Below, one piece after another: positions 1-5,248 of a stretch of DNA of 5,248 nucleotides. The DNA is from Actinomycetota bacterium. GTDB lineage: Bacteria > Actinomycetota > Actinomycetes > Actinomycetales > Microbacteriaceae. Under the pieces are notes generated by a model. The model did no database searches, was not told the origin of the DNA, and was given only the letters and a program-made list of their open reading frames with translations. Made by a program: the position numbers and the translations under genes. Every line of letters begins with the position of its first letter. The first letter of the stretch is position 1. The stretch lies in NCBI GenBank assembly GCA_009702645.1, contig WLHO01000054.1:1-5248 (forward strand), given 5' to 3'.

Positions 1-53
1 AAGCTAACAGCGGAGCTGTTATTTGCGGAGCTGTTGGTCAAAATATCACCTAG
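1..53 (+). CDS. Possible C-terminal tail of an unidentified gene (partial)
   Basis: Reading from base 3, the frame gives a short peptide, ANSGAVICGAVGQNIT, that ends at a TAG at 51-53. Its codons (gct, gga, gtt, ggt, atc, acc) are like those preferred in the gcv genes. The 15-base tandem repeat here keeps this frame, giving GAVIC then GAVGQ. The peptide is too short to identify a family. The frame starting at base 1 is also open, to a TAG at 172-174, and would give a basic, proline- and arginine-rich tail. I favour the first reading because the second uses rarer codons and runs through the terminator of the opposing unit. It is also possible that neither frame is coding. Confidence 0.3.
   Translation, partial: ANSGAVICGAVGQNIT
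10..39. repeat. Imperfect tandem repeat, two 15-base units
   Basis: GCGGAGCTGTT occurs at 10-20 and again at 25-35, giving two units of 15 bases that differ in their last four positions. The first unit is also part of a hairpin: TAACAGC (5-11) pairs perfectly with GCTGTTA (15-21) around a three-base GGA loop. The 15-base period keeps the reading frame, so this may be a small in-frame duplication inside the end of a gene. The hairpin is followed by only three T residues, so it is a poor terminator candidate. Confidence 0.5.
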
Positions 54-224
54 TCAGTTGAAGTACTTCTTTGTCTCCCGAAGCCTCCCCCGCGGGGCTC
101 GTGAACATCCAATAGCCTACCCGCCAAGGGAAAAAAGGCCCCGCAATACAGGGTCCTCAAAAGTTGCGGTTTAGTAAAGCTTTAATGCCAACTGGCAGTA
201 AGGGCCAAAGAGGCGCCAGGTAGG
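54..224. other. Intergenic region with GC-rich palindrome
   Basis: This stretch lies between the possible left-edge gene and the end of the - strand DUF3817 gene. It contains a perfect 10-base palindrome GAAGTACTTC (60-69), a second one CCCCGCGGGG (88-97), and the terminator-like hairpin annotated at 131-157. On the - strand a 20-codon frame runs from an ATG at 108-106 and encodes about MFTSPAGEASGDKEVLQLTR before a TGA. A TAGGCT box lies 5 bases upstream of that ATG. The frame is too short to call as a gene. I found no tRNA, tmRNA, RNase P or SRP RNA signature here. Confidence 0.5.
131..157 (-). terminator. Probable intrinsic terminator of the DUF3817 unit
   Basis: Read on the - strand, AGGACCC (157-151) can pair with GGGGCCT (142-136) around an 8-base loop, giving six pairs and one A-G mismatch. 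A run of T residues follows at once (A131-A136 on the + strand). The hairpin sits about 70 bases beyond the stop codon of the DUF3817 gene, as expected for the end of that transcript. Read on the + strand there is no T tract after the hairpin, so it should act in one direction only. The mismatch in the stem keeps confidence moderate. Confidence 0.6.
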
Positions 225-695
225 CTAGCGACCCCACTGATATGGGGGCCCTAGCCAAAGCAAGAAGGCAAATAGCGAGACCACAAAAACAACCAGTGTG
301 AGAATCAGCAAAACGGGTCGGAAGATAAACCAACGGAAAAGTCTGTCGAACCAAGTGTTATCTCTTGGGTCCTTGGTTCCCTCAATCCGCCACTCGCCAT
401 CCATCATGGACTTTTTTTCTAGGTACCTGTCGTACGGATAAGTCGCAAAAGGCACAATGGCCAACACAACGGCAGTAGCGGTTTGCGCAACCGGCCAACG
501 TTGATTCACTCCAACCAATACCGCTGTCACGGAATAGCCGATAAATGCAAAGCCATGTGTTGCACCCGCGATAGTGAAGATGTTGGGCGCTAAACCGATT
601 GTTTCTCGAACTACGATTGCGGCAATCAACAAGGCCCAGGTAAACATTTCAATTCGAGCGAAGGTGCCAAAGATATCTTTAGGTTTTGCATCCAT
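225..695 (-). CDS. DUF3817 family integral membrane protein
   Basis: This encodes a 156-residue membrane protein of unknown function. Residues about 12-92 fit the actinobacterial DUF3817 pattern. They show a first span with an internal Arg-Ile-Glu (14-16), a second span carrying a Thr-His-Gly (46-48), an Arg-Trp pair (66-67), and a third span ending in PFATYPYDR (82-90). A charged, probably cytoplasmic stretch (91-120) follows, and then an extra hydrophobic segment at about 126-148. This C-terminal extension is longer than the minimal domain as I know it. I chose the ATG at 695, with AGG eight bases upstream. A TTG two codons earlier is possible but has no room for a ribosome site. It is the last gene of the - strand unit, 52 bases after its neighbour, and may also have its own promoter. 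No enzymatic or transport role can be deduced. Confidence 0.85.
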   Translation of the reverse strand: MDAKPKDIFGTFARIEMFTWALLIAAIVVRETIGLAPNIFTIAGATHGFAFIGYSVTAVLVGVNQRWPVAQTATAVVLAIVPFATYPYDRYLEKKSMMDGEWRIEGTKDPRDNTWFDRLFRWFIFRPVLLILTLVVFVVSLFAFLLWLGPPYQWGR

Positions 696-701
696 ACTCA
701 A

Positions 702-707
702 AGCCTA
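702..707 (-). promoter_or_regulatory. Candidate -10 box before the DUF3817 gene
   Basis: On the - strand TAGGCT matches the actinobacterial TANNNT -10 pattern and ends six bases before the ATG at 695. This is the spacing expected for a leaderless transcript. The context CAATAGGCTTTG closely resembles CAATAGCTTTGG in front of the first gene of the same unit. No clear -35 element is visible. The AGG within it could instead serve as a weak ribosome site on a polycistronic mRNA, so the two readings compete. Confidence 0.35.
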
Positions 708-747
708 TTGCGAACGACAAGGAAACTTGTTGAGGCTAAGCGAGGGA

Positions 748-960
748 CTATCTGTTGAAGTCGCCTTCGTTATGACCTTGATCGTCGAATCCACCTGAAC
801 CATAAAAAGTATCCGGGTAGGCGGTGTTTGGCGAATAGCCTTCTGGTCCAGAATGAAAATCTCCCTGATTCATCCCCGATTCCTTCGGCTTTGAAACAGG
901 AGGACGGTAAACGGACGGGTCATAGCTAAGAATCCGGTTCAGCCAATTTAGAAATCCCAC
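748..960 (-). CDS. Small low-complexity protein of unknown function (70 aa)
   Basis: I do not recognise a family. The product has 70 residues. The first 13 (MGFLNWLNRILSY) could form a short amphipathic helix. Everything after is rich in Gly, Pro, Asp, Asn, Ser and Tyr, with no membrane span and no cysteine, so it is probably disordered. The start is the GTG at 960. It is backed by a strong AGGAG site (971-967) six bases upstream, and translation is probably coupled to the preceding 43-residue gene, whose stop lies two bases away. The ribosome site and tight packing argue that this is a real gene. It could be a membrane-surface adaptor acting with its membrane-protein neighbours, but that is only a guess from gene order. 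Confidence 0.72.
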   Translation of the reverse strand: MGFLNWLNRILSYDPSVYRPPVSKPKESGMNQGDFHSGPEGYSPNTAYPDTFYGSGGFDDQGHNEGDFNR

Positions 961-962
961 GA

Positions 963-1094
963 TTAGCTCCTAACTGCCTTTTTTGCCTCGCCCCAAATCA
1001 AGCCAACCACTATGGCTCCAACAATCAAGGTGGGGATGAGGATCCATGGCCAGATTTTATTGGCCCAGTAAAGAATTGCTTCAACTGTCTTCAT
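963..1094 (-). CDS. Small single-span membrane protein (43 aa)
   Basis: This short gene encodes 43 residues, starting MKTVEAILYWANKIWPW and ending EAKKAVRS. Residues about 16-34 form one strongly hydrophobic segment (ILIPTLIVGAIVVGLIW in part), followed by a basic C-terminal tail. By the positive-inside rule this suggests the C-terminus is cytoplasmic. The ATG at 1094 is the natural start. No good Shine-Dalgarno precedes it, but a TAGCTT box ends six bases upstream, as in a leaderless gene. Its last codons contain the AGGAG used by the next gene, two bases downstream. It is the first gene of the - strand unit and is divergent from gcvT. No family is recognised. Coding status is inferred from the hydrophobic pattern and gene packing. 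Confidence 0.65.
   Translation of the reverse strand: MKTVEAILYWANKIWPWILIPTLIVGAIVVGLIWGEAKKAVRS
967..971 (-). promoter_or_regulatory. Ribosome binding site deciding the GTG start at 960
   Basis: On the - strand AGGAG lies six bases before the GTG at 960 and inside the last codons of the 43-residue gene. It is the strongest Shine-Dalgarno match in the window. It supports both the unusual start codon and translational coupling of the two small genes. Confidence 0.75.
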
Positions 1095-1163
1095 GGTCCA
1101 AAGCTATTGGGGGCCTAAGACATCTTGACCTTGGGCAACCTGCCTTGGGTTTTTGGGTCCAAA
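1095..1163. repeat. Repeated boxes in the divergent promoter region
   Basis: GGTCCAAA occurs at 1095-1102 and 1156-1163. The second copy lies in an interrupted palindrome, TTTGG-GT-CCAAA (1152-1163). TTGACC also occurs twice, at 1125-1130 and 1165-1170, exactly 40 bases apart. One GGTCCAAA copy touches the - strand start codon, and the other lies just upstream of the gcvT -10 box. They could be operator sites shared by both units, but short matches like these can also arise by chance. Confidence 0.3.
1101..1106 (-). promoter_or_regulatory. Candidate -10 box of the three-gene - strand unit
   Basis: On the - strand TAGCTT fits TANNNT and ends six bases before the ATG at 1094. Transcription would therefore start at or next to the start codon. 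No Shine-Dalgarno sequence is present, which agrees with a leaderless mRNA. The -35 region has no good match. Confidence 0.4.
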
Positions 1164-1172
1164 TTTGACCCT

Positions 1173-1178
1173 TAGATT
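1173..1178 (+). promoter_or_regulatory. Candidate -10 box of the gcv operon
   Basis: TAGATT fits TANNNT and ends seven bases before the ATG at 1186. This places the expected transcription start on or beside the first base of gcvT. The stretch between holds only a weak AGGTG, too close to the start for a normal ribosome site. The -35 region is T-rich (TTTTTG at 1150-1155, 17-base spacer) and a poor match. A leaderless gcv transcript is the simplest reading, and it leaves no 5' leader for a riboswitch. Confidence 0.45.
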
Positions 1179-1185
1179 AGGTGTC

Positions 1186-2286
1186 ATGAAATCAATTCCA
1201 CTAAGGGCAAGCCACGCAGCCTTGGGTGCTAGCTTCACTGATTTTGGTGGCTGGGAAATGCCAGTTCGATACAGCTCAGACCTTGCAGAGCATCACGCAG
1301 TTAGAGAAGCAGCTGGGTTATTTGATATTTCTCACATGGGAGAAATATTCGTCGAAGGCAAACAAGCTGCTGCCTTTTTGGACTTTGCCTTGGTTGGAGC
1401 TGCTTCAGAAATTTCCATCGGCCGGGCAAAATACTCGCTGATTTGCAATGAGCAAGGCGGGATCATCGACGACCTGATTGTTTACCGTCTTGGGCAAAAC
1501 GCTTACCTAGTTGTGGCAAATGCTTCCAATAAGGATGTCGTTGCTGCTGCCTTGGAAAAGAGAGCTTCAGGCTTTGACGTTGAAGTTAAAGACGATAGCG
1601 ACGCCTGGGTACTGCTTGCTATCCAAGGCCCCAATTCAGTAAAGATTCTTTCGCAGATAACAACTGCACCCCTTGCGGATTTGAAGTACTACGCAATTTC
1701 TGAAGCTCCAATTGCGCAAGTCAATTGCCTTCTGGCAAGAACCGGATACACCGGAGAAGATGGCTTCGAAATCTACATCCCAGTCGAGTCAGCCGAAAAA
1801 GTGTTTAACGAGATTATGGCCGCAGGCGTAGATCACGGTTTGCTTCCAACCGGACTTGCCTGCCGCGACACATTGCGACTGGAAGCAGGCATGCCGCTAT
1901 ACGGTCACGAGATGAATCTAGATGTGAATCCATACCAGGCAGGCTTTGGAAAAGTTGTGCGACTTGATAAGCCGGATGACTTTATAGGTAAGGCTGCCCT
2001 TACCAAGCTTTCGCAAATACCTCCGAGCAAAGTCTTGGTTGGCTTAGCTGGCGAAGGAAAGCGCGCAGCTCGCGCAGACTATGAAGTTTTTGTTGAAGGT
2101 TCAGATTCACCAATTGGGGTTGTGACCTCCGGTGCGCTGTCTCCTACCCTTGGGTTTCCAGTGGCGATGGCCTACCTGAGTGCCGATTTTGCTGATGTCG
2201 ACACGCCTATTAGCGTGGACATCAGAGGAGCCAGAACACCATTTACAGTTGTGAAACTGCCCTTTTACAAAAGAGCCAAAGACTAA
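1186..2286 (+). CDS. gcvT: Aminomethyltransferase, glycine cleavage T-protein
   Basis: GcvT takes the aminomethyl group from the lipoyl arm of GcvH, transfers the one-carbon unit to tetrahydrofolate as 5,10-methylene-THF and releases ammonia. The 366 residues match the usual family length of about 360-375. Visible landmarks are DFGGWEMPVRYS (19-30), FDISHMGE (46-53) and GGIIDDLIVY (91-100) with the conserved folate-site aspartate. They continue with ARTGYTGEDGFEIY (184-197), CRDTLRLEAGMPLYGHEM (226-243), and the C-terminal barrel motif VTSGALSPTLG (313-323). I chose the ATG at 1186 because homologues start just before the PL..HxALGA segment. In-frame TTG codons at 1153 and 1165 would add residues with no family counterpart and would lie upstream of the likely promoter. 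It is the first gene of the operon, 25 bases ahead of gcvH. Nothing is missing or broken. Confidence 0.97.
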   Translation: MKSIPLRASHAALGASFTDFGGWEMPVRYSSDLAEHHAVREAAGLFDISHMGEIFVEGKQAAAFLDFALVGAASEISIGRAKYSLICNEQGGIIDDLIVYRLGQNAYLVVANASNKDVVAAALEKRASGFDVEVKDDSDAWVLLAIQGPNSVKILSQITTAPLADLKYYAISEAPIAQVNCLLARTGYTGEDGFEIYIPVESAEKVFNEIMAAGVDHGLLPTGLACRDTLRLEAGMPLYGHEMNLDVNPYQAGFGKVVRLDKPDDFIGKAALTKLSQIPPSKVLVGLAGEGKRAARADYEVFVEGSDSPIGVVTSGALSPTLGFPVAMAYLSADFADVDTPISVDIRGARTPFTVVKLPFYKRAKD

Positions 2287-2295
2287 CCAAACCGC

Positions 2296-2301
2296 AAAGG
2301 A
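2296..2301 (+). promoter_or_regulatory. Ribosome binding site of gcvH
   Basis: AAAGGA in the 25-base gap between gcvT and gcvH lies ten bases before the ATG at 2312. This is slightly long but within the normal range, and it supports that start. Confidence 0.6.
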
Positions 2302-2311
2302 CTAATCAAAG

Positions 2312-2686
2312 ATGATCAACCGCGAGGGTCTGCACTACACCAAAGAGCACGAGTGGCTATCTATCGATGGCGACATCGCCACCGTCGGTATCACCGAGTA
2401 CGCAGCAGAGAAGCTCGGTGACATTGTCTTTGTTGATCTTCCAAAGGTTGGCTCTTCTACTACCTATATGAAGATCTGTGGTGAGATCGAATCCACCAAG
2501 AGCGTAGGCGAGCTATATGCACCCGTTGATGGCGAAATCGTTGAGGTAAACGATGTTGTTTCTGGAAACCCCGAACTTGTAAACCACGATCCATTCGGTG
2601 CTGGTTGGCTCATAAAGATTAGATTTACTGAACTACCTGCTCTACTGACCCATGAGGAATACGCCGCTCTAACCGGAGAGGGCTAA
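2312..2686 (+). CDS. gcvH: Glycine cleavage H-protein, lipoyl carrier
   Basis: GcvH is the cytoplasmic lipoylated shuttle that carries the aminomethyl intermediate from GcvP to GcvT and is reoxidised by lipoamide dehydrogenase. The 124-residue length is normal. The N-terminal HYTKEHEWL (8-16) is the family hallmark. The lipoyl attachment site is [15 protein letters not shown] (57-71), with Lys63 as the modified residue. The [16 protein letters not shown] segment (85-103) and the AAL tail are also typical. The ATG at 2312 follows an AAAGGA site. The end of the gene contains the ribosome site of gcvP, and the two genes are seven bases apart, so they should be co-translated in related amounts. 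The lipoylation enzymes are not in this window. Confidence 0.97.
   Translation: MINREGLHYTKEHEWLSIDGDIATVGITEYAAEKLGDIVFVDLPKVGSSTTYMKICGEIESTKSVGELYAPVDGEIVEVNDVVSGNPELVNHDPFGAGWLIKIRFTELPALLTHEEYAALTGEG
2675..2681 (+). promoter_or_regulatory. Ribosome binding site of gcvP inside gcvH
   Basis: GGAGAGG overlaps the last codons of gcvH and lies twelve bases before the TTG at 2694. The spacing is on the long side, but no other purine-rich site is available for gcvP. Confidence 0.55.
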
Positions 2687-2693
2687 GTCAAAA

Positions 2694-5248
2694 TTGCTTC
2701 CTGAGCACAAAGACTTCAAATACCGCCACATTGGACCAACCCCGAACGAGCAAGCACAAATGCTCAAAGAGCTTGGCTACTCATCTCTAGATCAGCTGAT
2801 GGCTACAGCCTTGCCAAAGGCAATCCAGTTTGAAGGCGATGGCAAACTTCCTGATCCACTAACCGAGCAAGCAACCCTTAAGGCACTGCGCTCTCACGCC
2901 AGAAACAACAAAATCACAACATCTTTGATTGGTCAGGGTTACTACGGCACCTTTACCCCAGGGGTTATCAAGCGAAATGTTTTAGAAAACCCCTCTTGGT
3001 ATACCGCATATACGCCTTACCAACCGGAGATTTCCCAGGGCCGACTCGAAGCACTGATCAACTTCCAAACCATGGTCAATGACCTAACTGGAATGAAAAC
3101 TGCCAACGCATCGATGCTTGATGAATCAACCGCTGCAGCCGAGGCGATGCTGCTATCTCGGCGCTCATCTTCGGCTGAGGGCAACATCTTCTACGTCGAT
3201 TCCGACACCATGCCTCAGACCAAAGCTTTGCTTGAGCACCGAGCAGAACCAGTTGGAATCAAAGTTGCTTACTTCGATGCAGCCAAAGGTGCCAGCGAAC
3301 TTACAGGAGATTACTTTGGCGTGATGGTTCAGTACCCGGGCGCTTCCGGAAGAATCACTCCCCTAAAACCAATCTTTGATGCAGCACATAGTGCCGGAGC
3401 AATGGCAGTAGCGGTCGCAGACTTGTTGGCACTTTGTTTGATTGAAGCCCCAGGAGAAGCCGGAGCGGACATGGTGGTTGGAACCACTCAGCGCTTCGGA
3501 GTCCCGATGGGCTTTGGTGGTCCCCACGCTGGCTATCTTGCAGTTCGTGCCGATCTGGAAAGATCGATGCCAGGTCGTTTAGTTGGAGTATCGGTAGATG
3601 CCGATGGTGCACCTGCATACCGACTGACTCTTCAAACTCGCGAACAGCACATCAGGCGCGAGCGAGCAACATCTAACATCTGCACCGCTCAGGTGCTGCT
3701 TGCCGTTATGGCTGGAATGTTTGCGGTTTACCACGGACCAAAGGGCCTTCGCTCAATCGCACTTGAGGTTCACCAAAAAGCTCACGCCCTAGCAGATTCC
3801 TTCCGCAAGGCTGGCCTGAGTGTTGTCGAAGAAGATTTCTTCGACACCTTCCGAGTAACTGGAGTAGATGCCAAGGCGATTTATTCCAAGGCACGCGAAA
3901 AAGATCTAACCATGTTGGTGGTTGATGAAAGCACCATTGGAATCTCAATTGACGAAACAGTCACAAAAGAGGTTTTGAGCCAAGTTGCTGCCGTATTTGG
4001 TGCCGCTGATGTCAGCTACAACTATGACGGCTCAAGCACCAAGCTGCGCGTTGCTGGACTTGATAGAAAATCCAAGTACCTAACCCACCAGGTCTTCAAC
4101 ACTTATCACTCGGAAACTGCGATGCTTCGCTACCTGAAGCGTCTTGCCGACTTTGACTACGCGCTTGATCGAGGCATGATTCCACTTGGCTCTTGCACCA
4201 TGAAGCTAAACTCCACAACCGAAATGGAGGCTGTAACCTGGCCGGAGTTTTCGAATATTCACCCCTTCTCACCTAAAGAAGACATCACTGGCTACCTGGC
4301 ACTTATCTCAGAGCTTGAAACTTGGCTATGCGATGTCACGGGCTATGACGCGGTTTCACTGCAGCCAAACGCCGGAAGCCAAGGCGAGCTAGCTGGCCTT
4401 ATGGCAATCCGCGGCTACCACTTATCTCGCGGAGACAGCCAGCGCGAGATCTGTCTGATTCCATCTTCGGCTCACGGTACTAACGCAGCTTCAGCGGTAC
4501 TGGCAGGTATGAAAGTTGTGGTTGTGGCCTGCGACGAGCTTGGCAATGTGGACCTAGAAGATATCAAAACCAAAATTGCCGAGGCTGGTGACAAGCTCTC
4601 AGCGCTGATGGTGACCTACCCTTCAACTCACGGGGTGTACGAAGAAGCTATTGCTGACATTTGTGAAATGGTTCACCAAGCTGGTGGCCAGGTTTACATC
4701 GATGGCGCAAACACCAACGCAGTTGTTGGATACGCAAAGTTTGGTTTGCTTGGTGGCGATGTGTCCCATCTAAACCTGCACAAAACCTTCTGCATCCCTC
4801 ACGGCGGTGGTGGTCCAGGAGTTGGCCCAGTAGCAGCCAGGTCTCACCTGGCACCATTTCTTCCAGGACATTCACTTGCCCAGATCGATCTTCCAAACTT
4901 TGGTCCAATCTCCGGAGCGCCTTTTGGTTCCGCCTCGATCCTTCCAATCTCCTGGGCATACATTCGCATGATGGGAAACCAGAGCTTGCGCGATGCCACA
5001 GCAGTTGCGGTTCTATCGGCCAACTACATCGCAAACAAACTCAAGGATCACTTCCCGCTTCTTTACACCGGCAACGAGGGACTCATCGCTCACGAGTGCA
5101 TCATCGACATCCGTGGCATCACCAAAGACACGGGCGTATCAGTTGATGACATCGCCAAACGATTGATTGACTATGGCTTCCACGCCCCAACCATGAGCTT
5201 CCCGGTTTCTGGAACTCTCATGATTGAACCAACCGAGTCAGAGCCCAA
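2694..5248 (+). CDS. gcvP: Glycine dehydrogenase (decarboxylating), P-protein, 3' end cut
   Basis: GcvP is the PLP enzyme that decarboxylates glycine and loads the aminomethyl group onto GcvH. The frame is open for 851 codons to the window edge. The usual length is about 950, so roughly 100 C-terminal residues lie outside. It is the long, fused form, with both halves in one chain. Landmarks are RHIGP (11-15), GQGYYGT (about 80-86), [14 protein letters not shown] (about 106-119), [15 protein letters not shown], and [18 protein letters not shown] in the N-terminal half. The C-terminal half has GSCTMKLN (499-506), QPNAGSQGE (557-565) and [15 protein letters not shown] (695-709), whose Lys697 is the PLP Schiff-base lysine. 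The start is TTG: a TAA in the same frame lies at 2670-2672 and no ATG or GTG falls between. The first in-frame ATG, at 2760, would remove RHIGP. Confidence 0.96.
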   Translation, partial: MLPEHKDFKYRHIGPTPNEQAQMLKELGYSSLDQLMATALPKAIQFEGDGKLPDPLTEQATLKALRSHARNNKITTSLIGQGYYGTFTPGVIKRNVLENPSWYTAYTPYQPEISQGRLEALINFQTMVNDLTGMKTANASMLDESTAAAEAMLLSRRSSSAEGNIFYVDSDTMPQTKALLEHRAEPVGIKVAYFDAAKGASELTGDYFGVMVQYPGASGRITPLKPIFDAAHSAGAMAVAVADLLALCLIEAPGEAGADMVVGTTQRFGVPMGFGGPHAGYLAVRADLERSMPGRLVGVSVDADGAPAYRLTLQTREQHIRRERATSNICTAQVLLAVMAGMFAVYHGPKGLRSIALEVHQKAHALADSFRKAGLSVVEEDFFDTFRVTGVDAKAIYSKAREKDLTMLVVDESTIGISIDETVTKEVLSQVAAVFGAADVSYNYDGSSTKLRVAGLDRKSKYLTHQVFNTYHSETAMLRYLKRLADFDYALDRGMIPLGSCTMKLNSTTEMEAVTWPEFSNIHPFSPKEDITGYLALISELETWLCDVTGYDAVSLQPNAGSQGELAGLMAIRGYHLSRGDSQREICLIPSSAHGTNAASAVLAGMKVVVVACDELGNVDLEDIKTKIAEAGDKLSALMVTYPSTHGVYEEAIADICEMVHQAGGQVYIDGANTNAVVGYAKFGLLGGDVSHLNLHKTFCIPHGGGGPGVGPVAARSHLAPFLPGHSLAQIDLPNFGPISGAPFGSASILPISWAYIRMMGNQSLRDATAVAVLSANYIANKLKDHFPLLYTGNEGLIAHECIIDIRGITKDTGVSVDDIAKRLIDYGFHAPTMSFPVSGTLMIEPTESEP

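Noticed and set aside
1..174. Long open frame from base 1 on the + strand
   Set aside because: Its product is a basic, Pro/Arg-rich tail unlike a folded protein, it uses rarer codons, and it passes through the - strand terminator. The frame ending at base 53 is more plausible.
54..224. Possible structured RNA gene in the left intergenic region
   Set aside because: No tRNA T-loop, CCA end, tmRNA tag or RNase P core motif was found on either strand.
157..354. Open frame of 65 codons on the - strand
   Set aside because: It overlaps the end of the DUF3817 gene in another frame and extends into the terminator. DUF3817 is clearly the coding frame.
717..730. Small inverted repeat ACAAG-GAAA-CTTGT between the 70-residue gene and DUF3817
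   Set aside because: Five pairs with no T tract is too weak for a terminator, and a single such hairpin is expected by chance.
574..798. Open frame of 74 codons on the + strand
   Set aside because: It runs antisense across the start of the DUF3817 gene and into the 70-residue gene, with no ribosome site or recognisable protein features.
1226..1441. Second + strand frame inside gcvT
   Set aside because: It is a shadow of gcvT, whose motifs lie in the other frame throughout.
3118..5034. Several open frames on both strands across the gcvP region
   Set aside because: They all lie within the continuous gcvP frame, which carries every expected motif including the PLP lysine. Their translations are low-complexity Arg/Leu/His/Pro-rich, typical of antisense shadows.
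1..5248. Mobile element, CRISPR array or defence system
   Set aside because: No transposase, integrase, terminal inverted repeats, spaced repeat array or nuclease-type gene is present. The window is mostly a conserved metabolic operon.

Overview
The window holds the start of a glycine cleavage operon, gcvT-gcvH-gcvP, on the + strand. Facing away from it on the - strand is a compact three-gene unit of membrane or unknown proteins. The likely source is an actinobacterium. The - strand unit ends with a DUF3817 membrane protein, a family typical of Actinobacteria, and the GcvT and GcvP sequences read like those of Microbacteriaceae. Base composition looks close to balanced rather than GC-rich, and the intergenic gaps are very short. 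Together these suggest a small-genome, lower-GC member such as the freshwater Luna lineage. That placement is inference, because no database search was possible.

Layout. Positions 1-53 may be the tail of a + strand gene of unknown function. Positions 54-224 are intergenic, with a GC-rich palindrome and a probable intrinsic terminator (131-157) for the - strand unit. On the - strand, in transcription order, come a 43-residue single-span membrane protein (963-1094), a 70-residue low-complexity protein starting with GTG (748-960) and a 156-residue DUF3817 protein (225-695). The first two are separated by 2 bases. A 91-base divergent region (1095-1185) carries the presumed promoters of both units. 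On the + strand follow gcvT (1186-2286), gcvH (2312-2686) and gcvP (2694-5248, cut by the window edge).

Function. GcvP decarboxylates glycine with PLP and passes the aminomethyl group to the lipoyl arm of GcvH. GcvT then moves the one-carbon unit to tetrahydrofolate and releases ammonia. The fourth component, lipoamide dehydrogenase, is not in the window and is normally shared with other complexes. All key catalytic and attachment residues are visible in the three proteins, so the system looks functional.

The gcv part is ordinary. The more interesting parts are the two uncharacterised small genes in front of the DUF3817 gene, the TANNNT boxes placed 6-7 bases before three start codons (suggesting leaderless mRNAs), and the forced TTG start of gcvP. 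I saw no convincing new defence, mobile or RNA-based system here.
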